Source: ZC4RG29 sp036381475
GTDB lineage: Bacteria > Bacteroidota > Bacteroidia > Cytophagales > Cyclobacteriaceae
Direction of reading: 5' to 3'
DNA length: 12,008 bases
NCBI GenBank assembly: GCA_036381475.1
Contig: DASVCT010000099.1
Location: 1 to 12,008 of the forward strand
Translations under genes and position numbers: made by a program
Notes under the pieces: generated by a model
Told to the model about the DNA's origin: nothing
The model's input: the letters and a program-made list of their open reading frames with translations, nothing else
Database searches by the model: none
Shown here: positions 1 to 6,478 of the stretch, in pieces
Position numbering within the stretch: position 1 is the stretch's first letter
Layout: every line of letters begins with the position of its first letter

Positions 1-236
1 CCACCGATGCGTGACAAGCGGGATACGTCGGAGAGATTGGAGACGCCGTCAATGAGTGAGAAAATGATAAGCGGAATGGCGATGAGTTTAAGCGCCCGGA
101 TAAAGATGTCGCCCCAGGGTTTAATCCAGTCGTGCGTGAACGCAACGAGGCCGAGCGAATCAGCGCTGAGACCCCAGATGAGGCCCAGCCCCATGCCTAT
201 CAGGATCTTTACATAAAGCGGAATCTTCTTCTTCAT
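1..236 (-). CDS. Dicarboxylate/amino acid:cation symporter (DAACS family), N-terminal part, runs off the left edge
   Basis: Reverse-strand reading frame from the ATG at 236 to the window edge gives 78 residues beginning MKKKIPLYVKILIGMGLGLI. Visible features are a short basic N-terminus, a first membrane helix (about residues 7-24), then a DWIKPWGDIFIRALKLIAIP segment and a second hydrophobic stretch, LIIFSLIDGVSNL. This order (helix 1, then a conserved 'F.RLLKMI..PLIF.SL..G' block entering helix 2) is characteristic of the glutamate/aspartate/C4-dicarboxylate:H+ or Na+ symporters (GltP, GltT, DctA). Family knowledge places it in the inner membrane, taking up acidic amino acids or C4-dicarboxylates. 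Substrate and coupling ion cannot be decided because the C-terminal transport core lies outside the window. It lies 110 nt downstream of the 117-residue gene on the same strand and may or may not share its transcript. Confidence 0.85.
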   Translation of the reverse strand, partial: MKKKIPLYVKILIGMGLGLIWGLSADSLGLVAFTHDWIKPWGDIFIRALKLIAIPLIIFSLIDGVSNLSDVSRLSRIG

Positions 237-346
237 GCCTTATTCGTCAAAATTAATCATCCTTTTATGGGATGAAAGGAAAATCCGCGCGAAAGTACCC
301 GTTCGGCTACTGTTCCTGAACGGCAATTGTATCGGGCAAGGAGGGA

Positions 347-700
347 TCAGAAGATGTATCGTTCGAAAATGCTTTCCACGTCCCTGTAAAAAAGCACTTC
401 GTTACCCTCTGAAAGCGATACGCGCTCATGTGCCTGGATTTCGTCGATGAGCGGTTTATAATGTGTGCGGTTGATGTCGGAGGCGTATAGCTCTTTAAGA
501 CCTTTACGAATAAACTGGACTTTGACCGAGGAGATCTCTGAATGGTGATACTTCGACTGCACGTATTCCCTGAGAAACCGTTCGTCAAGGAAATCGCGAA
601 TCAGATCATTGCGGACCTTTTTGATGAATTCCAGGATATCACCTTCTCCATCCGACAATTTCAGTTCACCGTATTGAGTCGTAAGTACAGTTTTCTCCAT
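347..700 (-). CDS. Hypothetical protein, 117 residues, cytosolic
   Basis: I do not recognise a family. The product starts MEKTVLTTQYGELKLSDGEG and ends ESIFERYIF. It has no signal peptide or membrane segment and is rich in charged residues with a likely helical centre (about residues 22-75). It contains only one Met, the initiator, and no Cys. Tyr and Phe are frequent near the C-terminus. It lies 67 nt after aroC on the same strand, with no hairpin terminator between, so it may be the third gene of the batD-aroC transcript. The reading frame was preferred over a shorter overlapping minus-strand frame (307-588), which has low-complexity Ser/Arg/Thr composition, and over plus-strand frames. Existence of the gene is likely; its function is unknown. 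Confidence 0.65.
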   Translation of the reverse strand: MEKTVLTTQYGELKLSDGEGDILEFIKKVRNDLIRDFLDERFLREYVQSKYHHSEISSVKVQFIRKGLKELYASDINRTHYKPLIDEIQAHERVSLSEGNEVLFYRDVESIFERYIF

Positions 701-767
701 TCACGTTTCATTTGTCTGGTAATGTCAAGAGAATTCCCGAAACTTTCATCTTGATTTTGTCCCTTTT

Positions 768-1841
768 TTACATTTTATTACCCTTAGCGCGCAAGACAAA
801 ATCGGCAACCACCAACGCTGCCATGGCCTCTACGATAGGCACCGCGCGCGGCACTACACAAGGGTCATGGCGCCCTTTCCCCGAAACAACTACTTCATTT
901 CCTTCCTTGTCTACGCTGCGCTGATCCTGCATTAAGGTTGCCACCGGTTTGAAGGCTACATTGAAATAGATGTCCTCGCCGTTTGAAATCCCTCCCTGAA
1001 TTCCGCCAGAATGGTTCGTGCGTGTGCGTATGCGGTCTCCCTCCTTATAGAATTCGTCATTGTGCTGGGAGCCTCGGAGGGACACGCCCGCAAAGCCGCT
1101 GCCGTATTCGAAGCCCTTGACGGCGTTGATTCCAAGCATGGCCTTGCCAAGCTGCGCATGGAGTTTGTCGAACACCGGCTCGCCCAACCCCGGCGGTGTG
1201 TTCCGGATGACACACGTTACTATGCCCCCGATGGTATCGCGATCGAGGCGCACCTGATCGATCAGGGCGATCATCCGCGCGGCGGTTTCCTCGTGTGGAC
1301 ACCGTACGATATTGTCGTCGGTTCGGGACAGGTCAAGGGTTTGGTAAGGCGGCGCAACGATATCGCCAACGCGGGAAACGAAGGCGTTGATGGAGATGCC
1401 AAGGCGCTGCAGGTATAAGCGCGCGACGGCCCCGGCTGCCACCCGGGCCGCCGTTTCACGTGCCGAGCTACGTCCGCCGCCGCGGTAGTCGCGGATCCCG
1501 TACTTTACCTGGTAGGTGTAGTCGGCATGAGAGGGGCGGAACGACTCAGCGATATGGCTGTAGTCCTTACTGCGCTGGTCCTTGTTTTCAATGAGCATGG
1601 CGATAGGCGTTCCCGTGGTCGTGCCCTCAAAGACCCCGCTGAGAATGCGAACTTCGTCGTCTTCCCTGCGCTGGGTGGTGATGCGCGATTGGCCAGGACG
1701 CCGTCGGGACAGCTGTTCATGGATAAAGTCCATGTCCAGCGGCAGTCCGGCGGGACATCCGTCGATCACGACGCCGATGGCCGGACCGTGCGATTCACCG
1801 AATGTTGTGATCCTGAAGATTTCGCCGAAAGAGTTGCCCAT
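768..1841 (-). CDS. aroC: Chorismate synthase
   Basis: Catalyses the last shikimate-pathway step, 5-enolpyruvylshikimate-3-phosphate to chorismate, in the cytosol using reduced FMN. All three family signatures are visible: GESHGPAIGVVIDGCPAG at residues 15-32, GGGRSSARETAARVAAGAVA at 121-140 and GRHDPCVVPRAVPIVEAM at 323-340. The active-site histidines of the first signature and of the FRPSHAD segment (about 102-108) are present. At 357 residues the length is normal for the family. The start was chosen at the ATG at 1841 (MGNSFGEIFRITTFGESHG) because nearly all AroC proteins begin this way. The longer frame from 1871 would add ten residues (MSPGNNRGAP) unlike the family and would overlap the upstream gene. 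The gene follows the BatD-like gene by 13 nt on the same strand, so co-transcription is likely. Confidence 0.96.
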   Translation of the reverse strand: MGNSFGEIFRITTFGESHGPAIGVVIDGCPAGLPLDMDFIHEQLSRRRPGQSRITTQRREDDEVRILSGVFEGTTTGTPIAMLIENKDQRSKDYSHIAESFRPSHADYTYQVKYGIRDYRGGGRSSARETAARVAAGAVARLYLQRLGISINAFVSRVGDIVAPPYQTLDLSRTDDNIVRCPHEETAARMIALIDQVRLDRDTIGGIVTCVIRNTPPGLGEPVFDKLHAQLGKAMLGINAVKGFEYGSGFAGVSLRGSQHNDEFYKEGDRIRTRTNHSGGIQGGISNGEDIYFNVAFKPVATLMQDQRSVDKEGNEVVVSGKGRHDPCVVPRAVPIVEAMAALVVADFVLRAKGNKM

Positions 1842-1854
1842 GGGAGCGCCCCGG

Positions 1855-3309
1855 TTATTTCCGGGCGACAAGATACACGGAAGCCCCCAACATGACCAAA
1901 ATTAAAACGTTAAACACCGGCTTCTGCCACGCGTCCTCGCGAACCTTCACGATATCGTTGGGAGTCGATTCGATGCGGTCGTAAAAAGTGCCCTGGTCTG
2001 TTGATTGAATGACTTCGTTCTTCCGGCTTTCCCCGGTGACGTAAACGGTAAGTTTTGGCCGAAGTGTATCGTACTGTTCCTTCTTCGGATTGAAAAATAC
2101 CCAGCCAAAGTAGCGACCCAGGTCGTAGGTTCCCGGTTCTCTGGGGATGAGGAAGTAGTTGAACGACTTCGAGCCGGTAATTTTGCCATTCTGCCGGTTG
2201 ATGTTTTGGCGAACGTTGGGTTCGTAGAATTCGAAGTTGCCGTCCCTGCTTACCATCGGGGGACGAATCGAGGAGATATTACCCTCGCCATAAATGTTGA
2301 ATTCGTATGGTGTGCTCTTGCCCGTCTCCAGGTCAGTCGAGGGCATGCGTTCATCGAGGTAGTAGTCGCCGACAGATACGACGTCGCGCAGCGGATGCGG
2401 CGGGAGTTCCTTGACGCGCACGGACTTGGGTTTGCTGTGGAATGTCTTGAAATCTTCCTGGCGATTCCGTCCGAAAAATGTCGGGTTCTTCGCCACCCGG
2501 TATTTGATCATCTCCAGGTCGACGCTGGGGAAGTTGATCGGATCGGCGGTAAGTGGAAAGAAAGTTGCCTGGTAAATCTTGTATTGAGTATAGTACTTGC
2601 CCTGAATGCGGACCGTCTCACCTTCTATGTTTTCGATGTTGAAGTTCTCCTCCCAGCAGTTGGCCGGGCGAATTTTTTTCAGGATGTCTGACAGCTGCTT
2701 GCCCAGTTCATAAAAACTCAGGGGAGCCTGGTTGTCCTCCGCAACAAAGAACGACAACGTCGCATTGAAGCCCTCGCCAACATACACTTCGTCTTTGCTG
2801 GTAGTCATCGCCAGGAAGGCGTCGTCGCGCACGTCCACGAATTCGGTTTCGTCGCGGCCAAAGAAATCGTCAAACGGATCGGAATCGAAAAAGCCCCGGA
2901 ACGGGTCGCTGCGCTTTGCCTGCGCCGGGGGACCCACCCGCACCGTCTTTCCCGGTGAGGATACCTCTTTGCCGTTGACCGTCATGGTGAAAGGAGGAAC
3001 GGTGTAACTACCCTGTCCTGACGGAAGGTAGGTCATCGTGACGCTCTGGGAAGAAGAGATCTGGCCGTTGATGATGCTCGTCGACGACTGGCTCGACGTG
3101 CCACGCTTGCGAAACCCATCGATATCCGGGAATTCACCGTAGTCCTTCAGCCGTTCATTCTTCACCGTAACGGTGATCGTCCAGGCCTCATTTTCAGCCA
3201 CCTCATCCGGCCCGAGGGTGATGTCAACGTCCTGTGCCTGAGCGGTGCGACAAACGAGAAAAACCCCCAAAAACGCCAGAAATCGCCCGATATTATACCC
3301 TGAGGTCAT
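1855..3309 (-). CDS. BatD-like (oxygen tolerance) secreted, membrane-anchored protein
   Basis: The product has 484 residues. It has a Sec signal peptide (about 1-26, hydrophobic LAFLGVFLVC then TAQAQ), a long extracytoplasmic region, and a single C-terminal membrane helix (about 464-482) ending in ARK, so most of it faces the periplasm. The first beta-rich module (about 28-127) has the BatD-like pattern ITLGPDEVAENEAWTITVTV, then a 'GQGSYTVPPF' segment. A linker with repeated DPF..FF motifs (about 135-152, DPFDDFFGRD) precedes a second module. This layout matches the BatD family of Bacteroidota Bat (Bacteroides aerotolerance) proteins, although it is shorter than the usual roughly 550-600 residues. 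No MoxR or VWA-domain Bat gene is next to it, so it is an orphan copy. It may act as a periplasmic scaffold; the function is inferred. It has a plausible promoter 17 nt upstream of the start. Confidence 0.85.
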   Translation of the reverse strand: MTSGYNIGRFLAFLGVFLVCRTAQAQDVDITLGPDEVAENEAWTITVTVKNERLKDYGEFPDIDGFRKRGTSSQSSTSIINGQISSSQSVTMTYLPSGQGSYTVPPFTMTVNGKEVSSPGKTVRVGPPAQAKRSDPFRGFFDSDPFDDFFGRDETEFVDVRDDAFLAMTTSKDEVYVGEGFNATLSFFVAEDNQAPLSFYELGKQLSDILKKIRPANCWEENFNIENIEGETVRIQGKYYTQYKIYQATFFPLTADPINFPSVDLEMIKYRVAKNPTFFGRNRQEDFKTFHSKPKSVRVKELPPHPLRDVVSVGDYYLDERMPSTDLETGKSTPYEFNIYGEGNISSIRPPMVSRDGNFEFYEPNVRQNINRQNGKITGSKSFNYFLIPREPGTYDLGRYFGWVFFNPKKEQYDTLRPKLTVYVTGESRKNEVIQSTDQGTFYDRIESTPNDIVKVREDAWQKPVFNVLILVMLGASVYLVARK

Positions 3310-3325
3310 AATTTTTCTTTCCGAT

Positions 3326-3353
3326 CAAAATTACTTTCTATTGCCCCTCCCAA
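3326..3353 (-). promoter_or_regulatory. Bacteroidota-type promoter for the batD-like/aroC operon
   Basis: On the minus strand, TAATTTTG (3333-3326) matches the Bacteroidota -7 consensus TAnnTTTG exactly. A TTG (3353-3351) lies 17 nt upstream as a possible -33 element, within the 17-23 nt spacing reported for Flavobacterium-type promoters. It predicts a leader of roughly 10 nt before the ATG at 3309, short but common in this phylum. It lies in an AT-rich divergent intergenic region. The spacing is at the short end. Confidence 0.5.
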
Positions 3354-3425
3354 TTAACATTTTTTATATATTAACAGTCCAATGCATTTTTTGATTTTTT
3401 CATCTCACATCAAATTATCGCTGCT

Positions 3426-3611
3426 ATGCTGAACTACGTCAAAACTGTGCTCACAAAGGTGAGTTTTGACTCCCGGCTCTTTGAAAAAGAGCTGAGGAAG
3501 GCGATCAGGATGCTGATAGCCGAGGAAGTGAACGAACTGAGAAGGTGGTGCTACGCCAGCTTCGGGAAGCAACATGAAGCGATTCTTAACCGGTGTTTTG
3601 TGTACGCCTAA
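3426..3611 (+). CDS. Small conserved-looking hypothetical protein, 61 residues
   Basis: The product begins MLNYVKTVLTKVSFDSRLFE and continues through a charged helical stretch (KELRKAIRMLIAEEVNELRRW) to CYASFGKQHEAILNRCF. It has no membrane segment or signal peptide and is predicted to be an almost all-helical cytosolic protein. The style, 'F..KLF.KEL.KAL..L..EE...L..WCY..FG', resembles short uncharacterised proteins I recall from Bacteroidota genomes, but I cannot name a family. It was chosen over the overlapping minus-strand frame (3405-3614) because the plus-strand translation has a coherent amphipathic pattern and the antisense one does not. The terminator-like hairpin at 3727-3758 lies 115 nt after its stop and may end its transcript. 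No confident promoter was found in the AT-rich stretch upstream. Confidence 0.65.
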   Translation: MLNYVKTVLTKVSFDSRLFEKELRKAIRMLIAEEVNELRRWCYASFGKQHEAILNRCFVYA

Positions 3612-3622
3612 CACAACAGCCG

Positions 3623-3681
3623 GACGCAGGCGTCAGCAGGAGGATCAGTAAAACCTGCTCCTCACCGGACAAGGTCGGTGA
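3623..3681 (+). other. Leader/intergenic segment with several short potential hairpins
   Basis: Three inverted repeats follow each other: GACG/CGTC (3623-3634, 4-nt loop), AGCAGG/CCTGCT (3635-3640 with 3654-3659, 13-nt loop) and TCACCG/CGGTGA (3662-3667 with 3676-3681, 8-nt loop). Each is weak alone. Together with the strong hairpin at 3727-3746 they suggest a structured 3' or 5' untranslated RNA between the 61-residue gene and the DUF2752 gene. It matches no riboswitch class I know. Confidence 0.3.
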
Positions 3682-3711
3682 CAAAGTTGACGCGTGAGTA
3701 CAAGAGAACCA

Positions 3712-4050
3712 ATGTTGAAACATCAGCCCCCTGCTACGGCAGGGGGTTTCACTTTTTTCCGTTTTCTTCTCCGTGTCCCGCGAGAGGCATGGTTGTGGAT
3801 GGCGGGCCTGGCCGCACTTGCATTGTACAACCCCGACTCCGGCAAGCATCTCGCCTTGTGTCCCCTCTATTATGCCGGGTTTGATTTCTGCCCGGGCTGC
3901 GGTCTCGGGCGTTCCATTTCTTACCTCCTGCATGGCGACGTCGCCAACTCTTTATCCATGCATCCGTTGGGACTATTCGCCTTGATTGTCTTATCTTACA
4001 GAATCGTTCAACTCATTCGCAATACAATTTCCTTCAATACACCGACATAA
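3712..4050 (+). CDS. DUF2752 family small membrane protein
   Basis: The diagnostic DUF2752 block is present: ALCPLYYAGFDFCPGCGLGR followed by SISYLLHGDVANSLSMHPLG. It has a CP..., CPGCGLGR and LLHG....S...HPLG pattern and a hydrophobic segment on each side, giving two membrane helices with the cysteines between or near them. The family's function is not established. The start is uncertain. The first ATG at 3712 gives 112 residues, but its first codons (QPPATAGG) are encoded by a terminator-like hairpin. An ATG at 3799 would give 83 residues and lies 11 nt after an AGAGG, yet would trim REAWLW, which looks like part of the first helix. A GTG at 3694 is also in frame. The TM2-domain gene follows after 28 nt, so the two are probably co-transcribed. 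Confidence 0.85.
   Translation: MLKHQPPATAGGFTFFRFLLRVPREAWLWMAGLAALALYNPDSGKHLALCPLYYAGFDFCPGCGLGRSISYLLHGDVANSLSMHPLGLFALIVLSYRIVQLIRNTISFNTPT
3727..3758 (+). terminator. Strong intrinsic-terminator-like hairpin with UACG tetraloop
   Basis: CCCCCTGC (3727-3734) pairs perfectly with GCAGGGGG (3739-3746) across the loop TACG. That gives an 8-bp GC-rich stem closed as C(UACG)G, a member of the exceptionally stable UNCG tetraloops. It is followed on the plus strand by TTTCACTTTTTT (3747-3758), an interrupted T tract. The T tract exists only on the plus side, so the direction is plus. It would end transcription of the 61-residue gene, yet it lies inside the longest DUF2752 reading frame. It could therefore instead attenuate that gene. 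Confidence 0.6.
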
Positions 4051-4078
4051 CCTCTTCTGAAACCTACCCTTATTATCT

Positions 4079-4423
4079 ATGGCAAAAATTATCGACGTAC
4101 TACCTGAACTTCAGGGTGAAGAAATGGCCTACGTGCAAAACCTGATCAAGGATATGGATGACGAGAAAGCGAGATCCTTTGCCGTTGTGTATCGCGCGCG
4201 ACGGAAAGATCCTCAACTCATTCTTATCACGGCACTTCTCGGATTTGTCGGATTCGCCGGCATTCACCGTTTCCTCGTCGATCAGGTCGGCATGGGTATC
4301 CTCTATTTGTTAACGGTAGGTATATGCTGGATTGGAACTATTATTGACCTTGTCAACTACCAAAAGCTGGCCTTTGAATACAATATGAAGGTAGCCAACA
4401 TGACGGTTTCGTCAATACGGTAA
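4079..4423 (+). CDS. TM2 domain-containing membrane protein
   Basis: The product has 114 residues. An N-terminal cytosolic helical region (about 1-44, ending in the basic YRARRKD) is followed by a TM2 domain (about 45-95). Helix 1 is LILITALLGFVGFAGIHRF, a short turn contains the glycine pair GMG, and helix 2 is ILYLLTVGICWIGTIIDLV. The pattern 'G.HRF......G...LLT.G...IG..IDL' is the TM2 signature. A short polar tail follows. TM2 proteins in bacteria have no settled role. It lies 28 nt after the DUF2752 gene, on the same strand. It ends 6 nt from the stop of the convergent desaturase-like gene, with no terminator hairpin between, so the two transcripts may overlap at their 3' ends. Confidence 0.9.
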   Translation: MAKIIDVLPELQGEEMAYVQNLIKDMDDEKARSFAVVYRARRKDPQLILITALLGFVGFAGIHRFLVDQVGMGILYLLTVGICWIGTIIDLVNYQKLAFEYNMKVANMTVSSIR

Positions 4424-4429
4424 TATCCC

Positions 4430-5386
4430 TTACGAAGCTTTACGCGACGCCTGTTCCTCTTCTGGAATCGTCTCCGATTCTTTTTCGGAGTCGGGCGGGT
4501 TGTTTTCCGATGTGTCGAATGACTTGCGCACACGTTCCAGCCGGGCCGGTGAACAGAAGGTCAATGTATACGCTTCGCGCAGACTCTTGCTCTTGCGGAT
4601 GTCGCGGAGCAGGTCAATCCATTCGTGAAAGTTCAGGTAAAAGGGATTGTAACTTTTTACCGGTTTGGTAATGCCGTACTTCGGTTTTTCATCTTCGGCC
4701 TGAAAGGTTCCGAACATGCGGTCCCAGATGATGAGCGTCGACCCGTAGTTCCTGTCAAGGTAGCGGTCGTTGCTCGCATGATGAACCCGATGGTGCGATG
4801 GGGTGGTGAAAATGAATTCGATGAAGCGCGGAAGCTTGCGAATATATTCTGTGTGGATCCAGAACTGATACAACACCTCGATCTGATGACATATCAGGAA
4901 AGTGACAGGGTCGAAACCAGCCAGCGGTACCGGGATGAAGAAAATGATCTTGATGTTTTGAGTCCATCCAAGCCGGAAGGAGACCGACCAGTTGTATTTC
5001 TCGGAATTGTGATGCGTCACATGGGTAGCCCACCAGAAGCGGTTTTCGTGTGCGATGCGATGCGCCCAGTACCGCCAGAAATCAACCCACACGAGACACA
5101 GGATAAACGACCACCAGGTTGGCGGAATACTCCACGGCACGAGATTGTAAAAGAAAAGCATCATGCCAAACGTGGCAACTTTCAGAGATGCGTTCAGCGC
5201 GACGTTTCCCAACCCGATAACAGTTGCCGCTAACGTATCCTTGGTGTTGTAATATTCCTTCTTCTTGTACAACGTCACCGCCCACTCCACAAGCACCAAA
5301 GCGATCATAACCGGTGCGGCGTATACGATGATGTTTGGAATATTAAGGTTAATAATATCCTCGTAGGTGATTACCTTTTTGTCCAT
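4430..5386 (-). CDS. Sterol desaturase/fatty acid hydroxylase superfamily membrane protein
   Basis: The product has 318 residues from the ATG at 5386 (MDKKVITYEDIINLNIPNII). Hydrophobic helices lie near 18-35, 56-83 and 88-104. The histidine boxes of the di-iron superfamily are present in order: HRIAH (109-113), HVTHH (122-126), a lone His in WIHTEY (178) and HHRVHH (198-203). After these comes DRNYGSTLIIWDRMFGTF, typical of the alkylglycerol-monooxygenase-like branch. Family members are membrane enzymes that hydroxylate or desaturate lipids using O2; the substrate here is unknown. The C-terminal 40 residues or so are acidic and Ser/Glu-rich (SEKESETIPEEEQ), probably disordered. The frame can be extended to 5467, but those 27 residues look unlike the family. 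It lies 99 nt downstream of queG on the same strand. Confidence 0.9.
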   Translation of the reverse strand: MDKKVITYEDIINLNIPNIIVYAAPVMIALVLVEWAVTLYKKKEYYNTKDTLAATVIGLGNVALNASLKVATFGMMLFFYNLVPWSIPPTWWSFILCLVWVDFWRYWAHRIAHENRFWWATHVTHHNSEKYNWSVSFRLGWTQNIKIIFFIPVPLAGFDPVTFLICHQIEVLYQFWIHTEYIRKLPRFIEFIFTTPSHHRVHHASNDRYLDRNYGSTLIIWDRMFGTFQAEDEKPKYGITKPVKSYNPFYLNFHEWIDLLRDIRKSKSLREAYTLTFCSPARLERVRKSFDTSENNPPDSEKESETIPEEEQASRKAS

Positions 5387-5485
5387 TTCCTGCAAGTTGT
5401 GGGAGAAAATCCTGGGAGGAAGTGCGCCCGATGTCAGGGGGTCTCTGCAAGAAAGCAAATACCGCACCCAATTGCTAAGGAATCA

Positions 5486-6433
5486 TTAAATCTTACTGTC
5501 GGAACGGGATTGACGCACATGTGCGATGTTTCGGACCAGTCCGTCGAATCCGGTCCGCTTGAGTGCTGAACGTCCAAAAACGGCTTCAAAGGTTTCACGA
5601 GTGATCTCTTTCCAATCCTGGCGGATCATCTCCCGCAACGGTTCCGAGGGATTGAGACGGGGTTCTTCATGCGGTCTAGCAAAGCGGTTCCACGGGCACA
5701 CGTCCTGGCATATATCGCACCCAAAAATCCAGTTGGCGAAATCATCCCCCGCATACTGCGGAATTTCTTCCCTGAGTTCGATGGTGTAGTATGAAATGCA
5801 CTTGCTTCCGTCCACAACGTACGGTTCGGTGATCGCCTGGGTAGGACACGCGTCGATGCATGCGGTGCACGTGCCACAATAGTCCTTTGCAGGTGGGTCG
5901 TACTCCAGTTCCAGATCGATGATGAGTTCGGCGAGAAAGAAAAAGCTGCCCATCGTGCGATTCAGCAACAACGTATTCTTGCCGGCCCAACCTAGTCCCG
6001 CACGCGCCGCCCAGGTGCGCTCCATCACCGGAGCGGAATCAACGAACGCCCGCCCATGGATGTCGCCGATGTTTTCGCGCATCGTTTCCAATAGTAGCTT
6101 GAGTCGTTCGCGTATGACGAAATGGTAATCCTCGCCATAAGCGTACTTGGCAATTTTGAGCCCGCCTTCTTGCGCGAGGTCGGTCGAGGGATAGTAGTTG
6201 AAGATGAGACTCACCACAGACTTTGCACCAGGAACAAGCTTGGTCGGGTCCACACGCTTGTCAAAATAGCGTTCCATGTAGGCCATCTTGCCGTGATAAC
6301 CACGGCGAAGCCATTCTTCCAACTGCCGTGCTTCCTCTTCCAGAAACTCTGCCTTTGAGATTCCACAATACGAAAATCCGTGCTGCGAAGCAGCAGTCTT
6401 GATGATCTGCGTGTGTTTAGCGGTTTGCGACAT
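5486..6433 (-). CDS. queG: Epoxyqueuosine reductase
   Basis: Reduces epoxyqueuosine to queuosine in tRNA, the last step of queuosine synthesis, using cobalamin and two [4Fe-4S] clusters in the cytosol. Visible features are the conserved KYAYGEDYH segment (96-104), the catalytic-Asp motif VDSAPVMERTWAARAGLGW (131-149, Asp132), KNTLLL, and the ferredoxin-like cysteines. One cluster motif is C186xxC189xxC192xxxC196-Pro. The second set is C212, C239, C242 and C246 in GCDICQDVCPWN. The 315-residue length is that of the short, HEAT-repeat-free QueG form. It lies 45 nt downstream of ruvB on the same strand, so the two are likely co-transcribed. The start has no strong ribosome-binding site, as usual in this phylum. 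Confidence 0.96.
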   Translation of the reverse strand: MSQTAKHTQIIKTAASQHGFSYCGISKAEFLEEEARQLEEWLRRGYHGKMAYMERYFDKRVDPTKLVPGAKSVVSLIFNYYPSTDLAQEGGLKIAKYAYGEDYHFVIRERLKLLLETMRENIGDIHGRAFVDSAPVMERTWAARAGLGWAGKNTLLLNRTMGSFFFLAELIIDLELEYDPPAKDYCGTCTACIDACPTQAITEPYVVDGSKCISYYTIELREEIPQYAGDDFANWIFGCDICQDVCPWNRFARPHEEPRLNPSEPLREMIRQDWKEITRETFEAVFGRSALKRTGFDGLVRNIAHVRQSRSDSKI

Positions 6434-6478
6434 AGAACCGGGTACTTCCCGAAGCCTGATGGTGACGCAGGTCGCGGC

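Noticed and set aside
248..255. TAATTTTG on the minus strand as promoter of the left-edge symporter
   Set aside because: The -7 match is exact, but no TTG lies at proper spacing upstream and it is only about 11 nt from the ATG, leaving almost no leader.
1011..1418. Plus-strand frame of 135 residues inside aroC
   Set aside because: Antisense shadow of a gene with complete family signatures.
2005..2691. Plus-strand frame of 228 residues inside the BatD-like gene
   Set aside because: Antisense shadow; no family resemblance or start signals, while the minus strand has signal peptide, domains and anchor.
3405..3614. Minus-strand frame of 69 residues antisense to the small 3426-3611 gene
   Set aside because: Fully overlaps the plus-strand frame, which has a more protein-like amphipathic composition; both are unlikely to be coding.
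5387..5467. 27-residue extension of the desaturase-like protein
   Set aside because: The added residues are not hydrophobic or family-like; MDKKVITYEDI at 5386 gives a natural N-terminus.
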